Of a DNA stretch of 64,000 nucleotides, positions 1 through 12,200 are shown piece by piece. The position numbers were made by a program, and so were the translations under genes. Each line of letters begins with the position of its first letter. The stretch's first letter is position 1. The stretch spans positions 251,001 through 315,000 of the forward strand of contig JAZAYU010000035.1 of NCBI GenBank assembly GCA_038501625.1, read 5' to 3'. The stretch comes from Corbicula japonica (lineage: Eukaryota > Mollusca > Bivalvia > Venerida > Cyrenidae). The notes beneath the pieces are model-generated. The model had not been told where the DNA came from and made no database searches. It saw only the letters and a program-made list of their open reading frames with translations.

Positions 1-339
1 ATTGTGCGGGATGATATTAACAAGTGAATGATCAAAGACGAAATTGATTTCAAGTAACACATATACATATTAAACTAAAAGGGGCAATAACTATAAATTA
101 ATGATAAAAGAGTTTGATAAATGGTCAGTTATTTATGAAAATGAACTGTCAAAGCTATAAAATATGCTCCTAGATTCATAACCTTAAAATCATTGTGTCT
201 TAGTTAAAATGATTAGATTAAAGTAGTGATAATGCATTTTAAGCTTAAAGTTGATATAATATTATGTAGAAGTTTCAAAGTGCAAGAAATCTAAGCGGAA
301 ACACACTTCTTAAACCTTTCCTCAATAGACACACCTTAA

Positions 340-517
340 TTGCGTAGGCGAAGAGTGTAGATCCAGATCAGCCGGCACATCCGTACCGTCTGATCAGGAT
401 CTGCACTGTTCGCTTTATGATTTGTTAGGTTATTCCTGGCCAAAATGCGACCAGTGCAGATCCTGATCAGACGGCACGGATGCGCCGTCTGATCTGGATC
501 TTCACTGGTCGCTCATG
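340..517. repeat. Foldback MITE-like palindrome
   Basis: Two arms of about 52 bases are near-perfect reverse complements. The left arm runs from about 357 to 410 and includes GATCCAGATCAGCCGGCAC and TCTGATCAGGATCTGCACTG. The right arm runs from about 455 to 508 and includes CAGTGCAGATCCTGATCAGA. They are separated by a spacer of about 45 bases. There is no coding capacity. This GC-richer block stands out from its AT-rich surroundings and has the form of a non-autonomous foldback DNA transposon. The superfamily cannot be assigned and no clear target duplication is seen. Confidence 0.75.
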
Positions 518-1611
518 CGTTAAAATGAGAATATATGGAGGAAAGGATTAAATAAGTGTAGTGCTGGCAATGGTGAAGTTTATTGTAGTGAATATATATT
601 TCAAGCTCCAAGTTTACACAGACACTTCTCCTGCACCACAGTGGAATCGTTGACAATAACTTCATATTATTAATTTTTATAAATATTTAACGAATACGCC
701 GCATGGAACAGCTGCCGTGCCATGAAACTTGAATCAGTGCCAATAGACGTGTTGGAATTGTGACATTATCACCCTTACAAGAAAGACCAATAGACTTAAT
801 AAAATATGGAATTTCTTTTACTTCTTTGTTCTTGTTGCGATAAAAGATACATCTGACAAACGTTATCCGCGGCAAAAAATGTGTATGCATATAATGTTGT
901 TATTTTGACACATTTTAACACATATTATCAGCAATGTTTTATAGCAACACACCCATTATTATACAGAATTTTCTCTTAAAACAATGTAAAATGCCATTCC
1001 TCCACCACATGGTTGGCAAAAATACAGTTTCTGAGATAATATTATGTTGCCTAGCTTCATGCAATTTAAGAATATGCAGCTGTGTCAAAACATCGAAAAA
1101 AGAAATGTATAATTCAACACGGTTGTACAAAATTAAGTGCTAAATGTTCCCGGATACAGGTTTCTCAGTTAAAAATAGCTTTTCAAATAGCTTTTTTTCA
1201 TACTGTTTTTCATTTTATGCTTTCATTGGATTTTTAATATAATAAACAATGTGATATTAATTGAATACGAATGGTTATTTATATTATATGATATTCAAGA
1301 TATCTTAAATTTAAGGGATTTCTTTATTAAATAACGCGGAATTTTCATTTAAATATTTAATAATATATTGTAAAATATATGTGTAATAGCCGTGTAACAG
1401 AAAACAGTAACGATAAAATTACTATCAAGGCGTAACAACATTTACATGTAATGAATTTTCTCATATCTTATGCCAAAACAGCCATATAACAATTTACAAT
1501 CACTTGGCGTAAGATGAAACTGTTTATTATTTGCAGAACTACAATCTGTTCCATTTTTGAGAACCATTGTGCATTAATAACAAAACATGACATTTTGGAA
1601 CAAAATAATAA

Positions 1612-1772
1612 AAAGTGAAATATGCATATAAATAATTGCAACACCCAGACGACACAGCCGCCCCACTCAGCCAAACGTAGATTAAAGCGCATAAGTTCAT
1701 ATAATGATCAATTTTAAAAAAAGACACCTCAATCAATTAAATAAAACGACCGCCTTGGAACGGTTTAAAATC
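1612..1772 (-). mobile_element. Old Naiad pseudo-LTR fragment
   Basis: On the minus strand this matches the terminal part of the Naiad pseudo-LTR (compare 12820-12990). In order it shows a relic of the conserved CCGTTCCAAGGCGGT block, then the pyrimidine-rich CTCTC region, and ends near GATATGCATATTTCAC-like sequence. It is strongly diverged and truncated, with no coding part. Confidence 0.6.
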
Positions 1773-3243
1773 TAAAGTTTTAAGTGTTGATCACTGTTAC
1801 ACAAACAGTTTCCGATATTTTTATCATACATCTAATGGATGCTGACATGACAGATATGAAATCTTATAGCGGTGTGTAAGCTTTTGCACGGCAGTCAACT
1901 GATCTTCGTAAACCAGTCAAATCCAACCCATTATATTTATTAATAACAGACGTGGGTGGCATACTATTTAAATATCACTGGACTATGCCAGATGGATTTT
2001 AATTTATTTACTTACACGACATTTTAATCTTAATCAATTAATAAATAAAACACACAAGATACTTGTAATTAACTCGGTTATATTAGAAAGTGAAATAGCC
2101 ATATCTGGAATGGTCCGATTCAGAAAACACAATTCGCCACATAACTAAAAGGTAACAATGGAAATAAAGCATACGTTTACGGAATGATTATTTTAAATTA
2201 ACAACAATTACATTAAAGAAAATAAAATGGGAAACAGCCAAAGACCAGTGGGTGGCAAATTGAAATTTCCTTTAATTTTCTTCTATTTAATTAAAATCTC
2301 CATAAAATATCAGAATATTTATGAAATCTCGGCTGGTATTTTCAGTAAAACGTTTCATTAAAACAGAAGTTTTCTAACTAATCAACGAAAACTAGAATTA
2401 AGAAAGCTAAACTGTCAGTTTGAGATCAAGTTAACTAATATGTATTAATTTACTCATCAAGTGAGTAGTCTCATCTTTCGTAATTGTATATTTCCCACAA
2501 TATTGGGTCCTGAGTATGAATAGAACATTTAATACTGAAATTAAAGAGTGTTAAATCGTAAGGAATTCTTCTGATTGCCAACGAACTCAGAAGTCAACTG
2601 AATGAATTTAAATTAAAAAAACTGAGCTAAAAAGGCTTTCCCACAATTCGATTGATGTATCGCAGAGCATTCTTGATCATTACCTTATAAATCACAACTG
2701 TAACAAGATTTTTTCCTTGATAAATGTCTGCATGTCGAAATATATTCAATTATTCGAATTGTCTCTGCACCATTTAGTTATTTCATGTTCGTTCTCGTTG
2801 AAAAACCTCTTTCACAAGGCATATTACAAACTTAATGTCACCTTATATCTTTTTTAAACTGAAATATCTTCTCATTTTGCAAAAGGAAATATTTTGCACT
2901 AAAACTTGAATGATTCATTCTTAAACATGTACATTAAAAATAGGTCGGCAAAAGATAGACATCAATATTAGAATAGGAAACTCCAGCTTAAAATATACAC
3001 GGATACTGGAATGGAGTTAACAGTTTTTATAATCCGACCAGTCCAATTAAACACAGAGATTAACCGAAGTTAAGTGCCTGTCTGGTACATTTTGTACATT
3101 TGCATAATAGCTGTTGATCCCTAGACAGCTTCTTGGTAATAACACATCGTTAAAGACGTCAAATCAATCCTTAATTAATCGATAAAACAAACTTCTTAAA
3201 TTTTATAATTTCGTCTGAACAGCACGATCGATATTAAAACTTT

Positions 3244-3380
3244 AAGGCCCGGTCACACCGCCCGAACGTTGCTGGAGCGTTCCTGGAGCGGTGAAAAAAA
3301 ATCATCACCGCTCGTAACCGTTCAACACCGTTAAGCATAAGTTGGCCCCCGTTTAAGCAACGCCGTATACGCTCGGAGCC
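3244..3380. repeat. Private insertion in unit 1
   Basis: This GC-rich stretch begins GGCCCGGTCACACCGCCCG and contains repeated GGAGCG words and their complements (CCGCTC). In unit 2 the flanks at about 21980 and 22432 match, but the sequence between them is unrelated (about 450 bases). It is therefore an insertion or replacement after the duplication, probably a fragment of a dispersed repeat. No ORF or target duplication is evident. Confidence 0.5.
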
Positions 3381-4024
3381 AATATAAATGATGCACGCCT
3401 GTGGTTTTATGCACATTTAACCTTTTTATATGCTATAGCATTAGTCAAGTTCGTACCTGATACCTTTGTCGTATACATGTTATATTTTGTGCAGCCGCAC
3501 GCAATGGCATGTCGCTGTCTTTAGCTGTAAATAATAATGTAATCTTAGGAATTTTTATTTCTCTTAGACTCGTGTTCTCAAAACGTTTTCTTGTCTAAAA
3601 CTATATCTGCGGATACCATCAATCAATCGATTTTCGTTTATGATTAGCCTGCTAGACTTATGATGGTTGTTTGTGACACTTGATATTTTCTATGAAACTA
3701 CGATAATTTTTTTTATTTTATGACGATAAATATCGTTTCTGCCATCTTATATAACACTTACCTGCATCGAGAATAAAATAATTAGATGGGCCACATGGAA
3801 ATGACAAACTGAACCTTAGATTACAAGACGTTTTCGAAAAGTAAATCAAAGCTAAAACAAGTTAACAGAAGATAATCGGTTTAACATTGAATTTTTTTAT
3901 CCTGCTGGTTTAAGCTTTATCATTTGCGACTCAGAAACAATAATCCGAGTCAATACTCTATTAAATTATCACAATTCTTTGAATGCTGTTAAATGCGATA
4001 TTTATTTTGTGAAAATATTGAGTT

Positions 4025-4140
4025 TAGTTGCGCTCAACCCGGGGCTAGGCAGCTAGGTAATACACATCCATTACTGCATATGAAACGCACAATCAAAAAG
4101 TGTCCGCAATATTTTAATTTTGCCGTGATTGTTCCTTTTC
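4025..4140 (+). repeat. Dispersed repeat, GCTCAACCCGGGGCTAGGC family
   Basis: Shares the block TTGCGCTCAACCCGGGGCTA, then a TCCATTACTGC segment and a CAATCAAA...GCAATATTTT segment, with copies at 23100-23240, 47060-47160 and 49615-49790. The 4025 and 23100 copies are allelic positions of the tandem duplication; the other two are independent. Non-coding, transposon class unknown. Confidence 0.7.
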
Positions 4141-4394
4141 ACCTGCTGTACATTGTAATATAATAAGCAACTATTATTCGACAACGGTAATTTGGCAATG
4201 TGTACATTGGCGTGTTTACATTGACCATACATGTAAACAATGAAATAATGTTTTGATCGTTGTTCAATACAAAGCGTAAAGCTTCCAATACTTGTCCCAT
4301 TAGCCGAGTGGTCTAAGACGCAGTCATTTAAACACTTTAAAATGAAGTGGTAGCAACTGCAGTAAAACTGAAAAAATATATATCTTAAATAATT

Positions 4395-4495
4395 TCTTGA
4401 AAGCCGTGTGTCAGTGTGAATCGGACCCGTGTCGAAAAAATTTAGGCCTATGGCAGCCGGATGCGTTAACCACTGAGCTATCAGGGCGATGTGAT
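4395..4495 (-). repeat. tRNA-derived SINE head
   Basis: Read on the minus strand, the segment starts GCCCTGATAGCTCAGTGGTT, a pol III A box typical of tRNAs. About 45 bases later comes GGGTCCGATTCACAC, a B box. Spacing and order fit a tRNA-derived SINE promoter. A cloverleaf cannot be completed, so I do not call a functional tRNA. It lies in a segment of unit 1 that unit 2 lacks at this position. Confidence 0.6.
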
Positions 4496-4600
4496 ATAAA
4501 AAGGCAAAATGGAACTTTTAACGCGTAAATTTGCCTTAACCCTTGTTTACATTCTATAAATAATAGTAAACATCGCCAATTTAGCTTGGTCGACCTATAC

Positions 4601-4960
4601 AGCGATATCAAATCGTACTCGATGAACCTGTCAGAGGGTCAGTGTGTCAAGCTTGAACTGGACACTGCCTGCGGATAGGGTCAGCAGGTACAATCACTGT
4701 ATCGGCCTGTTATCACTATGGTTGCAGATTGTTATTATTACAATAGTTATATAACCCTAGAGACATTATCGTTAACTTTGTTTATAACGGTAGCTATGTA
4801 AACAGTATAGGTTCTACATATATACTGGACGAGCAGGCTCTCCAGCGCGGCAGTCTTAGAAGCTCGTCCGAGCGACCTACAACGAGGGCTCCTAGGCCGA
4901 CATTCACACTTAACTTTTGTTATTGTTATTCTCTTGCGGTAGCATAACGCTACATACATT
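4601..4960 (+). repeat. Copy of the mobile segment at 20299-20670
   Basis: This block, from CAGCGATATCAAATCGTACT to the AGCATAACGCTACATAC region, is nearly identical to 20318-20675. In unit 2 it lies about 2.9 kb out of register with its place in unit 1. Its first 19 bases in the other copy (GTAATATAATTAGCAACTA) match 4154-4172 here. About 430 bases, including the SINE, therefore separate the two parts in this copy, or were lost from the other. Confidence 0.7.
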
Positions 4961-6599
4961 ATGTTACAAAAGTGGACGCTAATGGAACACTTGTACATAT
5001 TTAAAATGATGTGGTAGTAAACAACAAGTATAAAGTATAAAAAAGCATATATAGCAAAGTTGCAAACTAGAAAAGAAGCAGTGAACTTCGAAAAAGACCG
5101 CTTTTTTCACCTTGAGTAATGCTTGCAGATTAAATACTATTATATAATTTATTGTTCATTGCTGTTTGTCGTCTGGATCGCACAATTTCAAAAGTAAACC
5201 ATTTAGTATAAGCAACGATTGACTCATAACTAAGGAATCATTTTGTAAATCACATTGATAACGAGAACCGGATGCTCAGAATAAAACAGCTTATAATAAC
5301 ATAATTTAAGATAATATTTTATACAGTTGGAGCATCCCTTGCCCACTCCCATATACTGTATATTCCAAAAATAAAACAAAACAGAAAGACATTGCGGGTA
5401 AAAGAGTTTAGGAATGTTATATTATTATTATTATTTCTCAGTCAAAGTATAAAATGTCGTCCTTTTTTCATTCACAGCGGCGAAGTAACATGGTTTGTAA
5501 TATCTCTTGAAATAAATCGTATTATAAACAGCTGCACACTTTCTTCTAATTGATATTGTGGGATGGTTTTGTGTTCTGCGAGAAACACTTGCACATTGAT
5601 CCTTAATCTTATCTCCCATGTTTTGATTTTGTTTCCATTTTATTATAGATGTAGTGAAAAATTAAAGGGGCACTGTCCAGTTCTTTGTTGTTCTTTTTAA
5701 AATTTTGATTTCAATGAAATAGTTCGTCTCAAAAGCCATATATTTGCATTTGGTGCATGTTATGAATCTGTTTTCCGTCATAAATATTAAGAAGAGATCG
5801 TCTGCGTCTGGTACAAAACCTAATCGGCTACAAAGGTGAGGAAGAGATAACTGTGCAGATAGACGCCAATAGACGTGTTGCAATTGTGACACTATCACGA
5901 TTATAAGAAAGACCAATAGCCCTATAAAATATGAAATTACTTTTATTTCTTTGTTCTTGTTGCGATTATAGATACATCTGACAAAGTTTTCAGTGGCAAC
6001 ACATTTATATGCATATAATGTTGTTCTTTCAACACATTTTAATGCGTATTCTCAGTGATGTGTTATAGCTATATACTAATAAAGAGCCAGGATTTTCTTT
6101 TAAAACAATGTAAAATGTCATTCCTTCAACACGTGTTTGGCAAAACTACAGATTCTGAGATATTATTGTGTTGCCTAGCTACATGTAATTAAAGAAAGTA
6201 CAGCTATGTCAAAACATGGGAAACGAAATGTTTAATTCAACACTGTTGAACAAAACAAAAATTAATGCTTATTAAATGTTTCTGGAGACGATTTTTCAAG
6301 CTAAAATGGTTTTTCAATATATTTTAAAATACAGTTTTCATTCGTGCTTTAATTGGATTTTCATGTAATGCACAATGTGCGATTTATTGAATATGTTGTA
6401 CGAATGTTTATTGAGATTATGTGCACGATATTTAAAATTTTAGGGAGTTCTTTATTACATGTAAAAATTGCAAATTTTTTATTTATATTTCTCTATATAA
6501 TAACTGGATAACAGAAAACAGAAACGATTAAATTGCTATCACAGCGTCGTAAGTAACATAACAAGGCTCATGAGGGGTTTAAATTATCATCATTTATTA

Positions 6600-6885
6600 A
6601 ATTTTTGATTGTCTAATTACAAAACATTCGCTATAAGAGTCGCTAAAACATGGAACAACTTACCAGAAGCATTAGTCTCAGCACCTACTGTCAATACCTT
6701 CAAGGACAGACTTGATAAACACTGGAGTGAACAAGAACTATTGTACGACGACTATAAAGCAACCATCACCGGAATTGGAAACTATCAGAGACTGATGAAG
6801 AGGAGACTGATGTTTCCTGAATCAGTAAAGAACCTATTATAAAGTAAGTAAACCTAAGTAAACCTAAGTAAAACAGTCACATAAT
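6600..6885 (+). pseudogene. LINE RT 3'-end fragment
   Basis: An open stretch to 6842 encodes a tail of the type RVAKTWNNLPEALVSAPTVN followed by TFKDRLDKHW. This resembles the C-terminal end of CR1/RTE-like LINE reverse transcriptases in invertebrates. It ends at a TAA and is followed by a short repeated tail (AAGTAAACCT repeated), typical of a LINE 3' terminus. Everything upstream is missing, so this is a 5'-truncated dead copy. It is absent from the corresponding place in unit 1 (about 1440-1460), so it inserted after the duplication. Confidence 0.7.
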
Positions 6886-7165
6886 AAATTACGGCCGTAT
6901 TGGAACTTTTAAAAAAGTTTTACTTGCTAACTCAGGTCTTGCAAAAAGCAGTTTATGATCGATAATTTTTATCATACACGTAGTGGATGCTAACATGTCA
7001 GATATGAACATATAGGCCGGTGGCCAGGAACATGATTGCTCCCCCCTTAGGGAATTCCGTAGACATGATTTTTCTGAAAGCCTGTTATGTCCTGGATATT
7101 TTGAAGTTTGTTTGCACTCTGGCGAGTGGGGCATAAGGGTGTTACGGAGGTTTTAATATGTTACC

Positions 7166-8255
7166 CCTAAAATTTGTAGAAAAAATATATGGATTTTGAA
7201 CCTTTAATTCTGCTCTATTCCAGATACGATTTAATAAAACTTATATTTTTATATAAGGATGAAGTATTTTCTGTTGATTGATGTAGTTTTCATTTCAAAA
7301 TTTTTGCACTTAGGTAACATATTTACTGTATAACATACATAAACCCTAAAAAGATGAAATTTAAGTCAGAAACTTACCTGTAGGATTTTTATTTGTAATC
7401 AAACTTAGGCAATAATACATGTTTTTGAAAGCTGCATGATCAAACAATATAAAACGGTGTGTTTTTCATAAAAATCACACTGGCAATTGTTATATTTTTT
7501 CTATAATCGTATATGTTACCATATCGCTACTTCAAACATTATATTCATGTTTTGGGATAAACAAGCATAAAATATAGAGTTTAATTAAATTATTGAGCTT
7601 TATAAATTTAAGTGTTCTTGAAACTTGCATGACTTCAAATTTTCAACATACATAACATATGTTACTTATTAAAATAAGGCGTTTTTCCTTGTTTTTATTT
7701 GTTTTAATGGTGTTAGCTGATATCTATTTGAAGAAATTAACTATGTGTGCTCTGTGCAATGTCCTGATGTTTGTTAGCCCTGTGTAGATTTCTAATTACA
7801 TTCACAGTCGTTTTTTAACTAATATTACTGATTGAATGAAGTATTTTCTCTAAAACTGATATTATTGTACAAAGAACTGAACATATTTACAAAACTGTAT
7901 CACAACTATGCAATCATTTTAGATTAAACTATAAAATAATAATAGTAAAAAGTTTACAGTGTATAATATGTTATGTTATGTTATGTGGTTAAAAATTAAA
8001 ATGTTAAAGTGTTTAAGCTTGTCCATTTTAAACCTTCAAATCTCCGTAACATATAATTCTGAAGTTACAATATTGACAAAGTACAATGCATTTATGAATT
8101 AAATTCTAAACAAATAATTTTTAGAATTGGTTACAAAAAAAGTAAAAAGACAAGAGATAAAAATATCGCTCTGAAAAGTGTTACAAACAAAACTAATTAA
8201 AATTAATTATATGTTACCGTGTTATTTAAATAATGTTTTTTAGAAAGATCACTTA
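7166..8255. other. AT-rich interior of the composite element
   Basis: No gene. The word TATGTTAC or its complement GTAACATA recurs (near 7157, 7314, 7512, 7655, 8046 and 8210), as it also does near the right end of the composite element. These may be subterminal repeats of the DNA transposon. Confidence 0.4.
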
Positions 8256-8805
8256 GATTGCACGACGGTGGCAGGGGTTTAAGAGTTTATGAAGGTTAAT
8301 GGGGAAATCTTTTCTTAAAAGAACCTAGAAGCTCGATTTGTTTCTTTTATCCCTGTCATCGTGTTCTTGCTGATTTTACTCCAGATGCTCTGGTCTCGGA
8401 AAGATCATTGAGTACCCGCCCTTTGGCTTTGCAATGCTATTAGCTTCTTATGTTTTTATGTTTGTATGCTTTTGCATACAACATTGTTGAGCTGATGGGT
8501 GGGTTGGAGTTATTTCACCAAGACAATTTGTACTTGTCTTGTGATACGAGAACCTGTTGGGGCAAGTGTGAGGTTGGTGCACCCTAGAACCTGGTTTAAA
8601 CCCCCAGTGGCAATTTGATTTGCCACTGACCGTTCCAAGGCGGTAACCCCTCGGGTTCTCATTTTTGTTTTTTGTTAGTGGCGTCCTTTTTGAAACTGAT
8701 TATTTTATTAACCATGCTCTCTCCCCCTCTCTTCTTCTTGACTGTGTGGGGAGGCTGTTTTTTTCTGAATGTGGCAATTCCTGATATGCATATTTCACCT
8801 TTTTA
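8256..8805 (+). repeat. Naiad 5' pseudo-LTR
   Basis: 550 bases apparently identical to 12445-12994. Being a copy of the element's 3' end, it contains the last codons of the ORF, the TAA stop and a complete SECIS-like structure (8261-8363) upstream of the gene. Pseudo-LTRs are a hallmark of Penelope-like elements and are thought to come from tandem or overlapping insertion. It probably carries the promoter, but no TATA box could be assigned. Confidence 0.85.
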
Positions 8806-9261
8806 TAATCACAGTAGTTGTGTATGTGCTGTGTGGCGGCCGTAAAACGTCTCCCCGTACTTACATTCAATACTGTTATCTTTTCATCCCTCAGGGACTG
8901 CATTTGACATTCACTTTCCACACCCCCTCCCCACTCACTCATTTACTATTATATACCACATTGAAGGTTATATGTTCACCGACTTTCTGTTGCGTTTAAA
9001 TTGATTTATTATTATACGCTTTCTGGAACCAGAATTGGTCATTTTGGTGTATTTTAGTAATCTTTTTACAGTCCCATCCCTTTGGGATCAGTGATTCAGG
9101 ACGTTAATATTTATGGACATTGATCTGCGTGCTATTTATAGAATATAATGTTTAGCGCGCTTTACTGTCTATCCACGTATTACGTTGTGACGTCACTTGA
9201 GAAATTCAATGCAACCTAAAGTCGCTGGTCATATAATGGTATTCTTTCTACATATTTCATT
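8806..9261 (+). promoter_or_regulatory. Naiad leader, with CRE-like site
   Basis: 456 bases between the 5' pseudo-LTR and the start codon. The frame of the ORF is closed upstream by TAA at 9217-9219, so ATG 9262 is the first start. A perfect CRE palindrome TGACGTCA lies at 9188-9195, 67 bases before the ATG. A segment near 8835-8865 (GTGTGGCGG...GTCTCCCCGTAC) recurs at about 49165-49200 in an unrelated repeat. Promoter function is only inferred. Confidence 0.35.
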
Positions 9262-12200
9262 ATGGCGACACAAAAAATATTGAAAATCTATCTTTCTCCA
9301 ATAAGGCTATCTTCTGCGTCTTCTGTCCAAACACCGCATAAAATTAAATCTTTTAAAAGTCTGCAGCCTTCGGTTCGTTTATCACGTATTAATTTATCTT
9401 CGGCTAGCTCTATCAATATGACAGGTCTGCAGAGGGCTCACTGTACTAATTTATTTAAAAACAATTTAAAAATTACTCTTTCACCTTTAAAATCTCCTAT
9501 TCTTCGAAAGTATAATATTTCTACAACAAATAATTTGAATGACGGAAGACGCAGACCTTATCCTTCTATTTTCAAGTGCAATTCTAAGAGGTGCAGATGC
9601 TGTGATTATTTGAATTGTAATTCTATCATTAAATCCACAGTTAACGGCAGAACTTTCTCAGTTAACATTAATAATGATATAGACTGACGAACTGATAATA
9701 TTGTTTACGTTTTAACTTGAAATTCTAATAACTGTGGTATTCAATATGTGGGACAAACAGGTCGCCCTTTAAAAACACGTTTTGGACAACATTGTTCTAA
9801 AATTCGAAACAACAGTAAATTTAAAACATTTTTATACCAACACTTTAAGCATTCAGGACACCGTTTACAAAATATTTCCGTTCAACCAGTAGAAAAACTT
9901 ACATTTGACAGCACTGCTTCAAGAGCATTTAAAATCAGGGCCAGGCTCGTTTCGGAGCAGAAATGGATTAAAAAATTACAAACTCCTTACCCACTTGGTT
10001 TAAATGATAATATTTATCAAGAAGGCAACATTTCTAAAAATCCTGATTATGACGTCTTTGAATTACTTGAAATACGTAAAAGAAAATCGAGGTCGCACGG
10101 AAGCAGAACTAATGGAAACATAAAAAGAAAATCACGTATTCGTTGTTCTATTCATGACCTACATATTATTTTAAAACAATCTGGCAGACACGCTATGCTA
10201 TCTAGGTTAGCTTCTCTTTCTATATCAAGTTTGCAGAAACTGGATGAGGAAGCCGACGACATCGTCATTAGAACCCATCCATTTTACGAGGTTGCTAGTC
10301 TTATTCAGTGTTATACTCGGCATGTTCTCAGGCCGCATATTGACTTGGAATCTGACCATCAAAGACATTTCCTTAAAATTTCTTTTTTAAATAAAGGAAT
10401 AGATTTTATTGACCTTCCTAGTATATTTAAAGATAAAACAGTTCAATCGGCTGTTCCTATTTATTTTAAGAATACTGAATCGCCTATGGTTTGTTATAAA
10501 TACAACAAACCAACTAGAAATACAATTTTTAATTACAATAAAATTACATCGGATTTACAGATCATTGAAAATACACCAAAATCTTGAGATTGTTTAACTT
10601 CTAAATATTGCTATAAGCCTGCCGGTCATATTGTTACCGGTGATCTTAATTTAATCAAAGACTCTAGAATTCGTAATTTAATTTCTAAAGGTCCCAAATA
10701 TAGAATATCATCCAAAATTGACTTTAATGCATGCCGTGCAGAAATTGCCGAGTCTTTGAACTTATTTTGCAATAAATGGTGCAAAAGAGAACATGCCGAG
10801 CCTAATGCACTTTCTAACTGGAAAAAGCACATATTCAAAATAATTGACACCCGTATATCATTTTATGAAAGAAACATTGCTTTATTACCACCTCGACCTC
10901 GTTTTAACTTTCGTCATTTGAAAAAAGGAATTCAAGACTTTCATAACAGATTTGTTTTAACACCTGCTGATAAGGCTTCTAATAATGTAATTATAGTGTG
11001 ACGAATACACTATATTAATATTCAAACTGAAGAACTGAACAGCACTAATGCTTATATACTGACTTCTTCATCTGAGAGTGATATTGTTACTGCACACACT
11101 CTACAAATTACAAAATTTAGAATCAGTATTGAGCCGAAACAAGACAAAGTACCTACTATGTATTGGTTACCTAAAATGCATAAAACACCGTATAAAGCAA
11201 GATTTATTGCTAACTCTAGTTCTTGCACTACTACTAAATTATCTGTGCTCTTAACATCTTGTCTTACAGCTATAAAAGAACACGTAATTAGGTATTGTGA
11301 TAAGGTTTTTGAAACTTCTGGCAAAAATTTATTTTGGTCGATTAAGAATTCAAATGACGTTTTGAATAAGCTTAAATCAAATAATTATCGGGCGTTCTGT
11401 TTGTCTACTTACGATTTCTCAACATTATACACTTCGCTCCCTCATAATTTAATAAGAGACAAACTAACCAGTCTCATTGAAAAAACGTTTGCTAGAGAGA
11501 ATAAAGCCTTCATCGCTTGTAATGAACATAGGGCATTTTTTACAGATGGTTCTTATGATAATTATACCTTATGGACTTGTCAAGACCTTATAGAGTCGCT
11601 AACTTTCTTACTAGATAATATTTATGTTAGATTCGGTACCTCTATTTATAAACAAGTAATAGGCATCCCAATGGGTACTAATTGTGCACCCCTTGTTGCT
11701 GATCTGTTTTTATACTGTTATGAAAGAGACTTTATGTTATCTCTTTCTACTGAACATCAAGATGATATAATTACAGCTTTTAACAACACCTCGAGGTACC
11801 TTGATGATTTATTAAATATAGACAATAACCATTTTCCATTACTTGTTAATAAGATTTATCCTAAAGAACTACAACTTAACAAAGCGAACACTTCAGAAAA
11901 GCAAGCAAACTTTCTCGATCTAAATCTGTCCATTGAAAATGGTTATGTCACTACTAAAATTTATGATAAAAGAGATGATTTTAATTTTAATATAGTAAAT
12001 TTTCCGTTTTTAGACGGCGATGTTCCCCGTGCAACATCTTATGGGGTTTATATCTCACAGCTTGTTCGCTTTTCAAGAGCTTGCAACAATGTTAATGATT
12101 TCAATGAACGTAATCTTTGCATTACAGAAAAACTTTTAAAACAAGGTTATCGGTATCACAAATTAAGGAAAACCTTTTGCAAGTTTTATCGCCGATACCC

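Larger units (their letters stand above)
738..5863 (+). repeat. Tandem segmental duplication, unit 1
   Basis: A non-coding block of about 5.1 kb whose diverged copy begins directly after it. Positions 738-1440 match 5864-6560, 1806-1860 match 6958-7015, and 1877-5860 match 20028-23806, in the same order and orientation. The start is shared at the words GCCAATAGACGTGTTG. I see no gene in it: the short ORFs are unconserved and interrupted in the other unit. It holds a Naiad pseudo-LTR fragment, a tRNA-derived SINE and small private insertions, annotated separately. Confidence 0.8.

Noticed and set aside
4300..4345. Functional tRNA-Leu/Ser gene from TAGCCGAGTGGTCTAAGAC
   Set aside because: Only an A-box-like start is present; no B box or cloverleaf follows.
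9685..11001. The four TGA codons as ordinary nonsense mutations of a dead element
   Set aside because: All are TGA, at cysteine-type positions, in a frame with no other lesion and with apparently identical end repeats; a SECIS-like fold is present and one TGA recurs in copy 2. Not excluded, but less likely.
11052..11324. Minus-strand ORFs opposite the Naiad RT (also 15001-15273)
   Set aside because: Both are antisense shadows of the selected RT frame and owe their similarity to it.
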